Positions 16,529-24,063 of a DNA stretch of 64,000 nucleotides are shown here, piece by piece. A model generated the notes under the pieces. That model did no database searches. It was not told the DNA's origin and saw nothing but the letters and a program-made list of their open reading frames with translations. The stretch's first letter is position 1, and each line of letters begins with the position of its first letter. The stretch lies in assembly GCA_017307755.1 (NCBI GenBank), contig JAFKGQ010000009.1, positions 62,001 through 126,000 on the forward strand, in the 5' to 3' direction. The position numbers and the translations under genes were made by a program. The DNA is from Chitinophagaceae bacterium. GTDB taxonomy: Bacteria > Bacteroidota > Bacteroidia > Chitinophagales > Chitinophagaceae.

Positions 16529-18196
16529 ATGTGTACCGTGACCTTTGTGCCGGGCAGAGAAGGCGTTTATCACCTGACGTCAAACCGGGATGAGCGGATC
16601 AGCCGAAGTCCGGCTATGTATCCGCGACAGTATGATGGGCTTACGTATCCCCTGGACCAGGAGGCCGGCGGGAGTTGGGTCGCTTTGAAGGACAGCGGGG
16701 ATGCCGGTGTGCTGCTGAATGGTGCGTTTGTCAGGCACCGGCGTCTTGAACAGTACCGGAAGAGCCGGGGGCTTGTTTTTTTGGAAGTTGTGGGGAAGGA
16801 AGACCCTTTGTCAGCCTTTGATGGGATGTGGCTGGAGGGTATCGAACCTTTTACGCTTGTTCTTTTTACCAGAGGCAGGCTTTTTGAGTGTCGCTGGGAT
16901 GGCGCATACAGGCATATCCGGCAATTAGATACCAGTCGTCCGCATATCTGGTCTTCCGTCACCTTATATGATGAAAAGACGTGTGAACAACGTGAGGCCT
17001 GGTTGACGAAATGGTATGGGCGGGGTGATATATCGACCGCAAGTATCCTGGCTTTTCATCGTCAGGCCAGCCGTAAGGGGGAAGTGGTTACGGTGAGTAT
17101 TACCACCATACGGATCGAGGAAGGAAAGGGGCGGTTGGACTATTTTGACATGAAGGATGAGGTAAGGCGGGTCAGGAGCGTTTTTATGATCCGGCTCAAA
17201 CATTGGGAATACTGGCCCTTCCTTATCGTATACGCTCCTATCTTTTTTTATTGGATCTGGCTTAGTCTCAGGGCCCGGTCGCTTTTCTTTTTTAGCACGG
17301 CCAACCCGACTATCACAAACGCGGGCTTTCTTTTGGAATCCAAGCGGCAGATATACGATCTGCTGCCTGAAGGGTCTTACCCGAAGACGGTTTATTGCAG
17401 AAAGGGCGTATTTCTGGGCGCGTTGATGGACAGGGGGCTGACATATCCCGTCATAGCCAAACCGGATATCGGGCAAAGGGGCATGGGGGTTGAGCTATTG
17501 AAGGATGAATGTCAGTTGATGCGTTATGCAGTGCGCAGCAAAGTGGATTTTCTTTTGCAGGAATATATTGACTATCCCCTGGAGATCGGTGTCTTTTATT
17601 ATCGCGTGCCGGGGGAGCCGAAAGGGTTTATTTCGGGAATAGTAGGAAAAGAAATGTTGTCGGTGACGGGGGATGGTCATTCGACAGTGGAAGAGCTTTT
17701 GTGCAGTAATGAACGGTATGTGCTGCAATTGCCCCTGTTGAGACGTACTTATGGATTGTCGCTGCAAAGGGTACCGGGTGTCGGTGAAGCCACCCTGCTT
17801 GTGCCATATGGGAATCACAGCCGGGGAGCCAAGTTCCTGGACTACAGCCACCGGATCACTCCCCGGCTGGCGGCGGTGATCGATGACCTTTGCCGTCAGA
17901 TACCGGGCTTTTATTTTGGCAGGCTGGATATAAAGTTCAACAGCTGGGAAGAATTGGAGGCGGGGGAAGCATTTTCGATCATCGAGCTCAATGGGGCGGG
18001 CAGTGAACCTACCCATATTTACGACCCACGGCATTCTATCTTTTTTGCCTGGCGGGAGATCAAACGGCATCTGGACATCCTATATGTTGTGAGCCGCGTC
18101 AACGCGAGGCGACGGGGGAGAACGCCCATGACCTTTTGGCAAGGGGTGCGGATGCTTTGGGATTATCACAAGTATGAAAAACTCATTGCGGGATGA
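16529..18196 (+). CDS. Fusion of an NRDE (TANGO2-like) domain with an ATP-grasp ligase domain
   Basis: 555 residues in one unbroken frame. Residues 1-215 are an NRDE/TANGO2-type domain: Cys2 directly after Met, then 'HLTSNRDERI', 'GGSWVALKDSGDAGVLLNG' and 'PHIWSSVTLYDEKT'. From about 220 a second module starts with 'MIRLKHWEYWPFLIVYAPIFFYWIW'-like sequence (hydrophobic, aromatic), and then carries ATP-grasp marks: 'YPVIAKPDIGQRGMGVELL', 'LLQEYIDYPLEIGVFYY', 'FYFGRLDIKFNS', 'IIELNGAGSEPTHIYDP'. Each half looks like a complete protein. An internal in-frame ATG at 17186 (residue 220) has an AGGAG seven bases ahead, so the second half might also be made separately. The stop overlaps the next gene's start (ATGA). 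Substrate unknown. Confidence 0.8.
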   Translation: MCTVTFVPGREGVYHLTSNRDERISRSPAMYPRQYDGLTYPLDQEAGGSWVALKDSGDAGVLLNGAFVRHRRLEQYRKSRGLVFLEVVGKEDPLSAFDGMWLEGIEPFTLVLFTRGRLFECRWDGAYRHIRQLDTSRPHIWSSVTLYDEKTCEQREAWLTKWYGRGDISTASILAFHRQASRKGEVVTVSITTIRIEEGKGRLDYFDMKDEVRRVRSVFMIRLKHWEYWPFLIVYAPIFFYWIWLSLRARSLFFFSTANPTITNAGFLLESKRQIYDLLPEGSYPKTVYCRKGVFLGALMDRGLTYPVIAKPDIGQRGMGVELLKDECQLMRYAVRSKVDFLLQEYIDYPLEIGVFYYRVPGEPKGFISGIVGKEMLSVTGDGHSTVEELLCSNERYVLQLPLLRRTYGLSLQRVPGVGEATLLVPYGNHSRGAKFLDYSHRITPRLAAVIDDLCRQIPGFYFGRLDIKFNSWEELEAGEAFSIIELNGAGSEPTHIYDPRHSIFFAWREIKRHLDILYVVSRVNARRRGRTPMTFWQGVRMLWDYHKYEKLIAG

Positions 18197-18810
18197 GAAG
18201 GTTTTGGAAACTTTTTTTGTGCGTGCTGTCGATAAGTTTTGCCGGAAGCCTCCCTCCGGGTACGCTCAATACGGGTGTGACGGACCTGGTCGTCAACGGG
18301 GGAGCTTTTGCCGCCATTCAGTTTGGAGCGGGGGCGATCCTCGTGGAGGTTGCGTTGGTCCGTGCTGCACTGGCGGGGATGAGGAGGTTGGAAGGAATGA
18401 AAGGTGTGTATAGGTGGGGTGGTGTAGCGGGATGTATAGTGGTGATCTTTTTGGCGATCCTCAGTTTTAGAGGGGGCGTGTACAGGGCTGGTGTTGGTGT
18501 GCCGTTGGTGTCGGGGATACTGCTCAGTCTGCTCAATCCGCTGCACCTGCCTTTCTGGATGGGGTGGGTGGTGGTGCTGCGGTCAAAAAGGGTGCTTGGC
18601 GATGGGGGTGCGGATCACAATGTTTTTGCGGGAGCTGTCGGTTTGGGGACGGCCGCTGCCTTTTTTGCATATGGAATGGCAGGGCATTTTTTTATCGGGT
18701 GGCTGCAGATCAACAAAGGGCTGTTGAATGGGCTGATCGCGCTTACGTTGTTAGTGGCGGGCGGGATGCAAATGCGCAGGGCAATTCTGTCAAATGTTCG
18801 GGAACAATAG
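18193..18810 (+). CDS. LysE-family membrane exporter
   Basis: 205 residues with about six hydrophobic spans and the LysE family mark near the N-terminus, 'SLPPGTLNTGVTDLVVNGG'. A glycine-rich middle and 'LLSLLNPLHLPFWMGW' follow. Family members export amino acids or related small molecules through the inner membrane. It overlaps the NRDE/ATP-grasp gene by 4 bases (ATGA), so the two are almost certainly co-translated. The exported compound might be the ATP-grasp product (inference). It lacks the acidic signature of lysine exporters, so no substrate is proposed. Confidence 0.8.
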   Translation: MRRFWKLFLCVLSISFAGSLPPGTLNTGVTDLVVNGGAFAAIQFGAGAILVEVALVRAALAGMRRLEGMKGVYRWGGVAGCIVVIFLAILSFRGGVYRAGVGVPLVSGILLSLLNPLHLPFWMGWVVVLRSKRVLGDGGADHNVFAGAVGLGTAAAFFAYGMAGHFFIGWLQINKGLLNGLIALTLLVAGGMQMRRAILSNVREQ

Positions 18811-18813
18811 ATA

Positions 18814-18844
18814 TTGCCCTGGCTATGCGAGCCGGATACCTTTG
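18814..18844 (+). promoter_or_regulatory. Bacteroidota-type promoter for the Spondin_N gene
   Basis: TTG at 18814-18816 and TACCTTTG at 18837-18844, separated by 20 bases. This matches the -33 TTTG / -7 TAnnTTTG arrangement of Bacteroidota housekeeping promoters. It ends 11 bases before the ATG at 18856, so the message would be nearly leaderless. Confidence 0.55.
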
Positions 18845-18855
18845 TTTCACCAAAA

Positions 18856-20169
18856 ATGAAAATTATGAATCGTTTTATTAAGATCAGTATGTGGCCGGCT
18901 GTCGCCCTGCTGCCATTTGCAATGAGTGCCTGCAGAAAAGAGGGGAACCCCGGTCATGGAGGTACTCAAATAGAAACCATTACGGTGGAGAATGTCCTAC
19001 AGTCCAAACCGCTGGTGGAGTCCGGTACTTTTCAGGGAACCGGCAGTCCGGCCCTGATCCGGCCTGGTCAATCCACCACTATAACGTTTGCCGCGGCGAA
19101 AGGCGAGGCGTTGAGCTTTGCCACTATGTATGGGTGGTCCAACGACCTCTTTTTTGCGCCGGCGGGTTCGGGTATACAGGTGTATGACAATACCGGCAAC
19201 CCTATCGAAGGGGATGTATCCGGCCAGATAAAACTGTGGGATAACGGCACCCGGATCAACCAGGCGCCGGGCGCCAGCGTAATGCATCCGGGGACGCCTG
19301 ACAGTAAGAATATTACGGAGGTGAATGGTACGGATGCCCAGGGCAATACCTATCTGGCGGCGAGCAAACTGGTGAAAGCCACCTTGAAGTACAACGGGAA
19401 TTCCACCTTTACGCTCACCCTTCAGAATATTTCGGGAGGGACGGCTAATGAGACGCCGCTGAGTCCCGGGGTATGGGCCATATCGTATATTGTCGGGGGC
19501 AATCTGCTTATGCCGGCTCCCCTATATATGGCCGGGCAGCCGACGGCTCATGGTTTAACGGCCATCGCGGAAAGGGGGGACAATTCCCAATTGTGGGGAT
19601 ATTTACAGTCCATTACGGGGATATTTACGCCATTGTCACCCGTCCTTGTAGTCGTCTACAGGGGTATCGACAATCCTATATATAAGGTTGGGGAGCTTGA
19701 TCGTGGCCAAGGGTTAAAATATCTTGCCCAGCGGGGTGTGGCCGATACGCTGGCAAACTATCTGAAGGGCGTGAAAGGAGTAAAGAGCGTATATATCCTG
19801 CCTGCCCCTAATACCAAGGTGCTGCTGCCCGTGATCAATGGGCAGGCCGGCGGCAAGGTTTCACAGGATATTGCCGTTGACAAGGGGGATCGTCTGGCTA
19901 TTGCCACCATGTATGGATTTTCCAATGACTGGTTCTTTGCCACCATGGGCAATGGGGTGGATGCGACCCAGACGGGGGATATATCCTCCAGCATTCAGCT
20001 GTACAATGACGGGACGGCTATCGACCAATTTCCGGGCGCGGGAGTGACCCAATTTAACCTGGCGGGCACTCCGCTGGTGGAGAACGTGCCCATATCCGTC
20101 GTTCCTAACCCCAACGCTTTCACCACTTTACCTTCCATTCCCAATATTATCAAAGTTAATTTGCAATAG
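18856..20169 (+). CDS. Lipoprotein with two tandem Spondin_N domains
   Basis: 437 residues from the ATG at 18856 (an earlier in-frame start at 18814 would disrupt the signal peptide). The lipobox 'FAMSAC' gives a lipid-anchored envelope protein. Two copies of a spondin N-terminal-like domain follow. The first is at about 30-220 with 'SFATMYGWSNDLFFAPAG', 'DVSGQIKLWDNGTRINQAPGA'. The second is at about 230-420 with 'AIATMYGFSNDWFFATMG', 'DISSSIQLYNDGTAIDQFPGA'. In animals this domain is extracellular and adhesive, but its bacterial role is not known. A promoter lies just ahead and a strong terminator just behind, so it is a one-gene unit. Confidence 0.85.
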   Translation: MKIMNRFIKISMWPAVALLPFAMSACRKEGNPGHGGTQIETITVENVLQSKPLVESGTFQGTGSPALIRPGQSTTITFAAAKGEALSFATMYGWSNDLFFAPAGSGIQVYDNTGNPIEGDVSGQIKLWDNGTRINQAPGASVMHPGTPDSKNITEVNGTDAQGNTYLAASKLVKATLKYNGNSTFTLTLQNISGGTANETPLSPGVWAISYIVGGNLLMPAPLYMAGQPTAHGLTAIAERGDNSQLWGYLQSITGIFTPLSPVLVVVYRGIDNPIYKVGELDRGQGLKYLAQRGVADTLANYLKGVKGVKSVYILPAPNTKVLLPVINGQAGGKVSQDIAVDKGDRLAIATMYGFSNDWFFATMGNGVDATQTGDISSSIQLYNDGTAIDQFPGAGVTQFNLAGTPLVENVPISVVPNPNAFTTLPSIPNIIKVNLQ

Positions 20170-20182
20170 TTTGTAAGGTTTT

Positions 20183-20225
20183 TGACCGGGCGTCTACTAA
20201 GCTGGTGGGCGCCCGGTCATTTTTT
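20183..20225 (+). terminator. Rho-independent terminator
   Basis: TGACCGGGCG (20183-20192) pairs with CGCCCGGTCA (20210-20219) over ten base pairs around a 17-base loop, followed by six T (20220-20225). It lies 14 bases after the Spondin_N stop codon. Confidence 0.85.
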
Positions 20226-20257
20226 AGGGCAGCCCCTGACAATTAAAAAATCTTCAT

Positions 20258-21100
20258 ATGAAATGGCAATTTGAAGACAGGACTACCCAGGGAAAATTTG
20301 TTGTTATCGTGGATGACCCATCTCTGCAAGGGCATGGATTGTTCAATGGGAAGAAAGAGATGGTCAATACGTTTGTTTTTAACCCCGGGAATGAGCAGAA
20401 AGTAACGATTGACAACATCATTTACACCATGCCGGGGGACACCATCCTGCCTCTTGTGGCGAACCAGACCTTTCATTTTGAGGAGCCGGAGAACCTGGTA
20501 GCCTGGCAGTTCAACCGGGACTTCTATTGTATCGCCGATCATGATGCGGAGGTGGGCTGCGTAGGGTTTCTTTTTTATGGCATCCAGCATCCCTTTTTTA
20601 TCCGGCTTTCACCCGATGAAAAGAAATGTATCTCCCTCATCCGGGAGCAGTGCATAGAAGATATGGAAATAAAGGATGGGATACAGGGGGAAATGTTGCG
20701 GACCTTGCTCAAGCGGTTGATCATCAACATTACCCGTATCGCCAAACAACAGACGGACCAATACAGGCAGTGCGGAGGTGACAGGATGGATATTATCCGG
20801 CGGTTCAACCTCTTGCTGGAGGTGCATTTCCGTACCCGTCACGAGGTCCAGTTCTATGCGCAAACGATGAACAAGTCACCCAAAACCCTGACCAATCTTT
20901 TTGGGCTTTGCAACTATCCTTCGCCTTCGGAGCTGATCCGGCGGAGGATCATTTTGGAGGCGAAGCGGTACCTGTATTTTACCGACAAGTCGGCCAAAGA
21001 AGTGGCTGATGCGCTGGGTTTTACCAGTACGGCCCATTTCAGCAGATTTTTCAAAGCGGGGACGGGTATGAACTTTTCTGCGGGCAAGGTTTTGGCGTGA
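20258..21100 (+). CDS. AraC-family transcriptional regulator
   Basis: 280 residues. The N-terminal half (1-165) is an effector-sensing, cupin-like region: 'IIYTMPGDTILPLVANQTFHFEEPENLVAWQFNRDFYCI'. The C-terminal 90 residues hold the double helix-turn-helix: 'YAQTMNKSPKTLTNLF', 'PSELIRRRIILEAKRYLYFTDKSAKEVADALGFTSTAHFSRFFKAGTGMNF'. It is isolated between a terminator and a sigma factor gene. Targets are unknown. Confidence 0.9.
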   Translation: MKWQFEDRTTQGKFVVIVDDPSLQGHGLFNGKKEMVNTFVFNPGNEQKVTIDNIIYTMPGDTILPLVANQTFHFEEPENLVAWQFNRDFYCIADHDAEVGCVGFLFYGIQHPFFIRLSPDEKKCISLIREQCIEDMEIKDGIQGEMLRTLLKRLIINITRIAKQQTDQYRQCGGDRMDIIRRFNLLLEVHFRTRHEVQFYAQTMNKSPKTLTNLFGLCNYPSPSELIRRRIILEAKRYLYFTDKSAKEVADALGFTSTAHFSRFFKAGTGMNFSAGKVLA

Positions 21101-21173
21101 CGAACCTCCGGCTCGTTAAAAATGGGCAGGGAATGCGGTTTTTTTTAATCTTTGCAGGGTAAAAAATGAGAAG

Positions 21174-21731
21174 ATGACCGCACTTCCCGAACCAAAGCAG
21201 TGGGTGGAGAAATACGCCGACTATCTGTATTCCTATGCGCTGGCAAGGCTTGACAATGAGGAGACGGCGCGTGACCTGGTGCAGGAAACCTTTCTGGCGG
21301 CGCTGGAGAAGCTGGGTCAGTTCAAGGGTGAGAGCTCGGAGCGTACGTGGTTGACGGCGATCCTGAAGTATAAAGTGATCGATGTTTACCGGAAAAGGAG
21401 CTCGGGTTTGCAGTCTGAGCGGATCGGACATGAGCCGGAGATAGAATTTTTCGAGCCGGAGAATGGTCATTGGAAAGATGCGTATGCCCCTCGGGCATTG
21501 GGTGTGGAGGACACGGATCTTCTGGCGCATAAGGAGCTGGCGGCCATTTTGCGGATGTGTCTGCAAAAGTTACCGGCGTTATGGCATTCCGTCTTTTCCA
21601 TGAAACATATGGAGGAGATGGAGACGGATGCTATCTGTAAGGAGATAAAGGTTACGCCATCGAATTTTTGGGTGATCATACACCGGGCGAAACTAAATCT
21701 GCGGGCCTGTATTCAAAAAGCGTGGAAATAA
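21174..21731 (+). CDS. ECF-type RNA polymerase sigma factor
   Basis: 185 residues. Region 2 spans about 10-80 ('YADYLYSYALARLDNEETARDLVQETFLAAL', 'WLTAILKYKVIDVYRK') and region 4 spans about 125-180 ('LQKLPALWHSVFSMKHMEEMETDAICKEIKVTPSNFWVIIHRAKLNLRACI'). The inter-region linker is longer than usual (about 45 residues, acidic). The next gene, 11 bases on, encodes a small zinc-binding anti-sigma-like protein. An AATCTTTG box (21147-21154) lies 19 bases ahead of the ATG and may be its promoter. Confidence 0.88.
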   Translation: MTALPEPKQWVEKYADYLYSYALARLDNEETARDLVQETFLAALEKLGQFKGESSERTWLTAILKYKVIDVYRKRSSGLQSERIGHEPEIEFFEPENGHWKDAYAPRALGVEDTDLLAHKELAAILRMCLQKLPALWHSVFSMKHMEEMETDAICKEIKVTPSNFWVIIHRAKLNLRACIQKAWK

Positions 21732-21742
21732 AAGCCGGGATT

Positions 21743-22015
21743 ATGGGTGTGATAAAGAAAATACAATACAATTGCCGGCATGCGACCTATCTGATCGAGA
21801 AGCGGCAGCATACTTCGCTAACAATAAAGGAGCGGGTGCATCTTGTCATTCACCTGGCGGGGTGTTCCGTGTGTCGTTTGTTCCAGCGGCAGAGCCGGAT
21901 GATCAACCGGGCGGCGCGGGAGCTTTTTCGGGAGGCTACCGGACAGGGGCATGTGTTGGATGAGGATCTTAAGCGGGAGATGCAGCAGAGGATCAATGAG
22001 CGGCTGTCCGGATGA
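21743..22015 (+). CDS. Small zinc-finger anti-sigma-like protein
   Basis: 90 residues from the ATG at 21743. An overlapping longer frame from 21668 runs through the sigma gene and is not favoured. It carries the ZAS-type motif His-x3-Cys-x2-Cys ('HLAGCSVC', about residues 37-44), preceded by a further Cys/His pair ('NCRH'). There is no membrane span, so it would act as a soluble redox- or zinc-sensitive anti-sigma for the sigma factor encoded just upstream (known for this domain; inference for this pair). Confidence 0.7.
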   Translation: MGVIKKIQYNCRHATYLIEKRQHTSLTIKERVHLVIHLAGCSVCRLFQRQSRMINRAARELFREATGQGHVLDEDLKREMQQRINERLSG

Positions 22016-22024
22016 TAATTTACA

Positions 22025-22034
22025 CAAACGTTTG
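22025..22034. promoter_or_regulatory. Palindrome CAAACGTTTG upstream of the ECF sigma gene
   Basis: A 10-base perfect palindrome with the same AAACGTTT core as the sites at 5834 and 6067. It lies about 50 bases before the ATG at 22084. Shorter and less convincing than the other two. Confidence 0.3.
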
Positions 22035-22083
22035 CGCAGTCCATTTTGACAAATGGGCGTAAATATTTGTTATCTTTCCTATA

Positions 22084-22656
22084 ATGTCTAGCGTCGAACC
22101 AGATCTACTACTGCGACGGATAGCTGAGGAAAATGACAAGGATGCTTTTAGAGGTTTGTACAATATTATGCACAAAAGCCTCTACGACTTTGCCCTGGCT
22201 ATTGTCAAACTGAAAGAACCTGCCGAAGAGATCACGGCTGATGTCTTTATTCGGCTGTGGGAACGCAGGAGCAAGCTGGAATATGGCAGGATACGCAGCT
22301 GCCGGCTCTACCTGTTCATGTGTATCAAAAATGCTTCACTAAACTATCTCCGTGACAATAAGCGACCCGAGCAGCTGAACCTTGATACTATTTCCCTGGC
22401 CGACTGGAAATTGGAAACAAACCCGGAAGAGCTGATGATCACCGCTGAAATGGCCAACCGTCTTAACAGGGCCATCAGCGAGCTTCCTGCCAAATGCGGT
22501 GTTATATTCCGTCTGGTAAAGGAAAAGGGTTTGAGCTATAAGGAAGCGGCGCAGCTCCTGGATGTGTCTGAAAAGACCGTCGAAAACCAGATAGGTATTG
22601 CGCTTAAAAAAATACGACAGGCTATCTCCTTTAAAGTGCCTGTGGGGTACCCGTGA
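22084..22656 (+). CDS. ECF sigma factor of the Bacteroidota FecI-like type
   Basis: 190 residues. Region 2 ('FRGLYNIMHKSLYDFALAIVKLKEPAEEITADVFIRLWERRSKLE') and region 4 ('ISELPAKCGVIFRLVKEKGLSYKEAAQLLDVSEKTVENQIGIALKKIRQAI') are both intact. The FecR-type anti-sigma gene, then a SusC with an STN domain and SusD, follow in order. That is the standard trans-envelope circuit in which the transporter, on ligand binding, signals through FecR to release the sigma factor. The targets therefore probably include the downstream operon. Confidence 0.94.
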   Translation: MSSVEPDLLLRRIAEENDKDAFRGLYNIMHKSLYDFALAIVKLKEPAEEITADVFIRLWERRSKLEYGRIRSCRLYLFMCIKNASLNYLRDNKRPEQLNLDTISLADWKLETNPEELMITAEMANRLNRAISELPAKCGVIFRLVKEKGLSYKEAAQLLDVSEKTVENQIGIALKKIRQAISFKVPVGYP

Positions 22657-22793
22657 TCTCCCTTTATCCAATGCCCGCGGGCAGGGCTGGCGCAAAAGCG
22701 GAGAAAAAAATCTTTTTCTTTTTTTGGGGGTGGGCTTCAAAAGCCGTGTCTTATTAATTACCTGGGACCTTTCTCTTCAGGTATTACATCAAC

Positions 22794-23948
22794 ATGGAAC
22801 AGGAAAGGTTATGGATACTATTGGGAAGGAAGCTTGCAGGCGTCGCGACGAAGGAAGAGTTACAGGAATTGGAATTGTTGATGCTGGCCTATGGGGAAGA
22901 TGCGGGAACGATGGAGATCATCGAAAGGATGTGGAAGAGCCGGGGGGATGAGACTGCCGGTGAGGACGGCGATCCTATCAGTGATCGCCTCGAAGAGGCA
23001 TTGGGGGATGTTTTTTTTTTACGGGACAGCGAGGAGCCTGTGCGTCCTGTGCGGCGAAGCAACCGCCGGGGTGTATTTATTCTTTCCGGTGTAGCGTTGG
23101 GGATGGCAGGTCTGGTGTATCTGGGTTTTATGCTGGCATCACGGGGAAGCGACAGGGCGGAGACGATGAACGTGATCTTTACCCGTAGGAAATCGCACTC
23201 CAATCTGCAATTCCCCGACGGGACCATGGTGGTGCTGAATGAGAACAGCAGGATCTCATATAATGCGGATTTTGGCAAGACGAAGCGGGAGGTCATTTTG
23301 GAAGGAGAGGCGTATTTCAATGTCACGGGGAATGCGGGTATGCCCTTGATCATTCATGCACGCAATGTCGATATCCGGGTGTTAGGGACTGTCCTGAATG
23401 TGAAGGCCTATCCTGACGGCAGGAATGTGGAAACCTCTCTTATCAGGGGCCGGGTGGAGGTAGTGCTTCGAAAGGATCCCAGGCGCCGTATATTATTAAG
23501 ACCCAATGAAAAGATAGACATCCCGACCCAACCGGCGGAGCCTGAGAAAGGGGCCGGCTACTCTTTACAGGATGATACGCCTGTTTCTGCCGGAGATGTC
23601 CGGCCGGGAGCAGTACAACCTACAAACCAGGATAACACCAATCTGTCCGACTCTTTATTTTATCAACTACAACCCCTCAAAACTGAGAAGTCCAGCAAGC
23701 TGATACCCGAAATAGCCTGGATATACAGAAAGCTGGTATTCAACCAGGAGCCCTTTGCAGCCGTCGCCGAAAAGCTTGAAAGATGGTACGATGTGCGGAT
23801 GTATTTCGAGGATGACGATCTGAAAAAAGAAATATTTACAGGCTCGTTTGAGAAAGAAACGCTGGAACAGGCTTTAAATGCCTTGCAGTTCAGTTATCCC
23901 TTCGACTTTACCATCAAAAAAAAGGAGGTTTTTATAAGAAGAAAATAA
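22794..23948 (+). CDS. FecR-family anti-sigma regulator
   Basis: 384 residues. A cytoplasmic N-terminal anti-sigma part (1-90) precedes one membrane span (about 93-114). The periplasmic FecR domain (about 120-230: 'NLQFPDGTMVVLNENSRISYN', 'EVILEGEAYFNV', 'VDIRVLGTVLNVKAY', 'TSLIRGRVEVVL') and a C-terminal DUF4974-like domain (about 310-384: 'EPFAAVAEKLERWYDVRMYFEDDDL', 'FEKETLEQALNALQFSYPFDF') follow. It should hold the ECF sigma in check until signalled by the STN domain of the downstream SusC. A run of ten T sits in codons 73-76, between the anti-sigma part and the membrane span. Confidence 0.94.
   Translation: MEQERLWILLGRKLAGVATKEELQELELLMLAYGEDAGTMEIIERMWKSRGDETAGEDGDPISDRLEEALGDVFFLRDSEEPVRPVRRSNRRGVFILSGVALGMAGLVYLGFMLASRGSDRAETMNVIFTRRKSHSNLQFPDGTMVVLNENSRISYNADFGKTKREVILEGEAYFNVTGNAGMPLIIHARNVDIRVLGTVLNVKAYPDGRNVETSLIRGRVEVVLRKDPRRRILLRPNEKIDIPTQPAEPEKGAGYSLQDDTPVSAGDVRPGAVQPTNQDNTNLSDSLFYQLQPLKTEKSSKLIPEIAWIYRKLVFNQEPFAAVAEKLERWYDVRMYFEDDDLKKEIFTGSFEKETLEQALNALQFSYPFDFTIKKKEVFIRRK
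23011..23020 (+). repeat. Run of ten T inside the fecR-like gene
   Basis: Ten consecutive T encode V-F-F-L at residues 73-76. Loss of one T would shift the frame and reach a stop about 28 codons later, before the periplasmic domains. The run is the longest single-base tract I noticed inside a gene here. Confidence 0.8.
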
Positions 23949-24002
23949 TCCGCTGAATAACAAAGGGAGATGCGCTAACATCCCCCTGTAAGATGTAAAT
24001 AA

Positions 24003-24034
24003 GAAGACCTTGTGACTTGCGATCCCGGGTCTTC
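24003..24034 (+). other. Hairpin GAAGACC / GGTCTTC ahead of susC
   Basis: A perfect 7-base inverted repeat (24003-24009 and 24028-24034) with an 18-base loop, ending 29 bases before the susC ATG. No T-run follows. It may be an RNA structure in the message between fecR and susC, or a binding site; chance is possible. Confidence 0.3.
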
Positions 24035-24063
24035 CCATTTGTTAACCATCATGCGATAAAGGT

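Noticed and set aside
22672..22683. Palindrome TGCCCGCGGGCA after the ECF sigma gene
   Set aside because: A single GC-only 12-base palindrome without loop or T-run, so not a terminator. No second copy was noticed.
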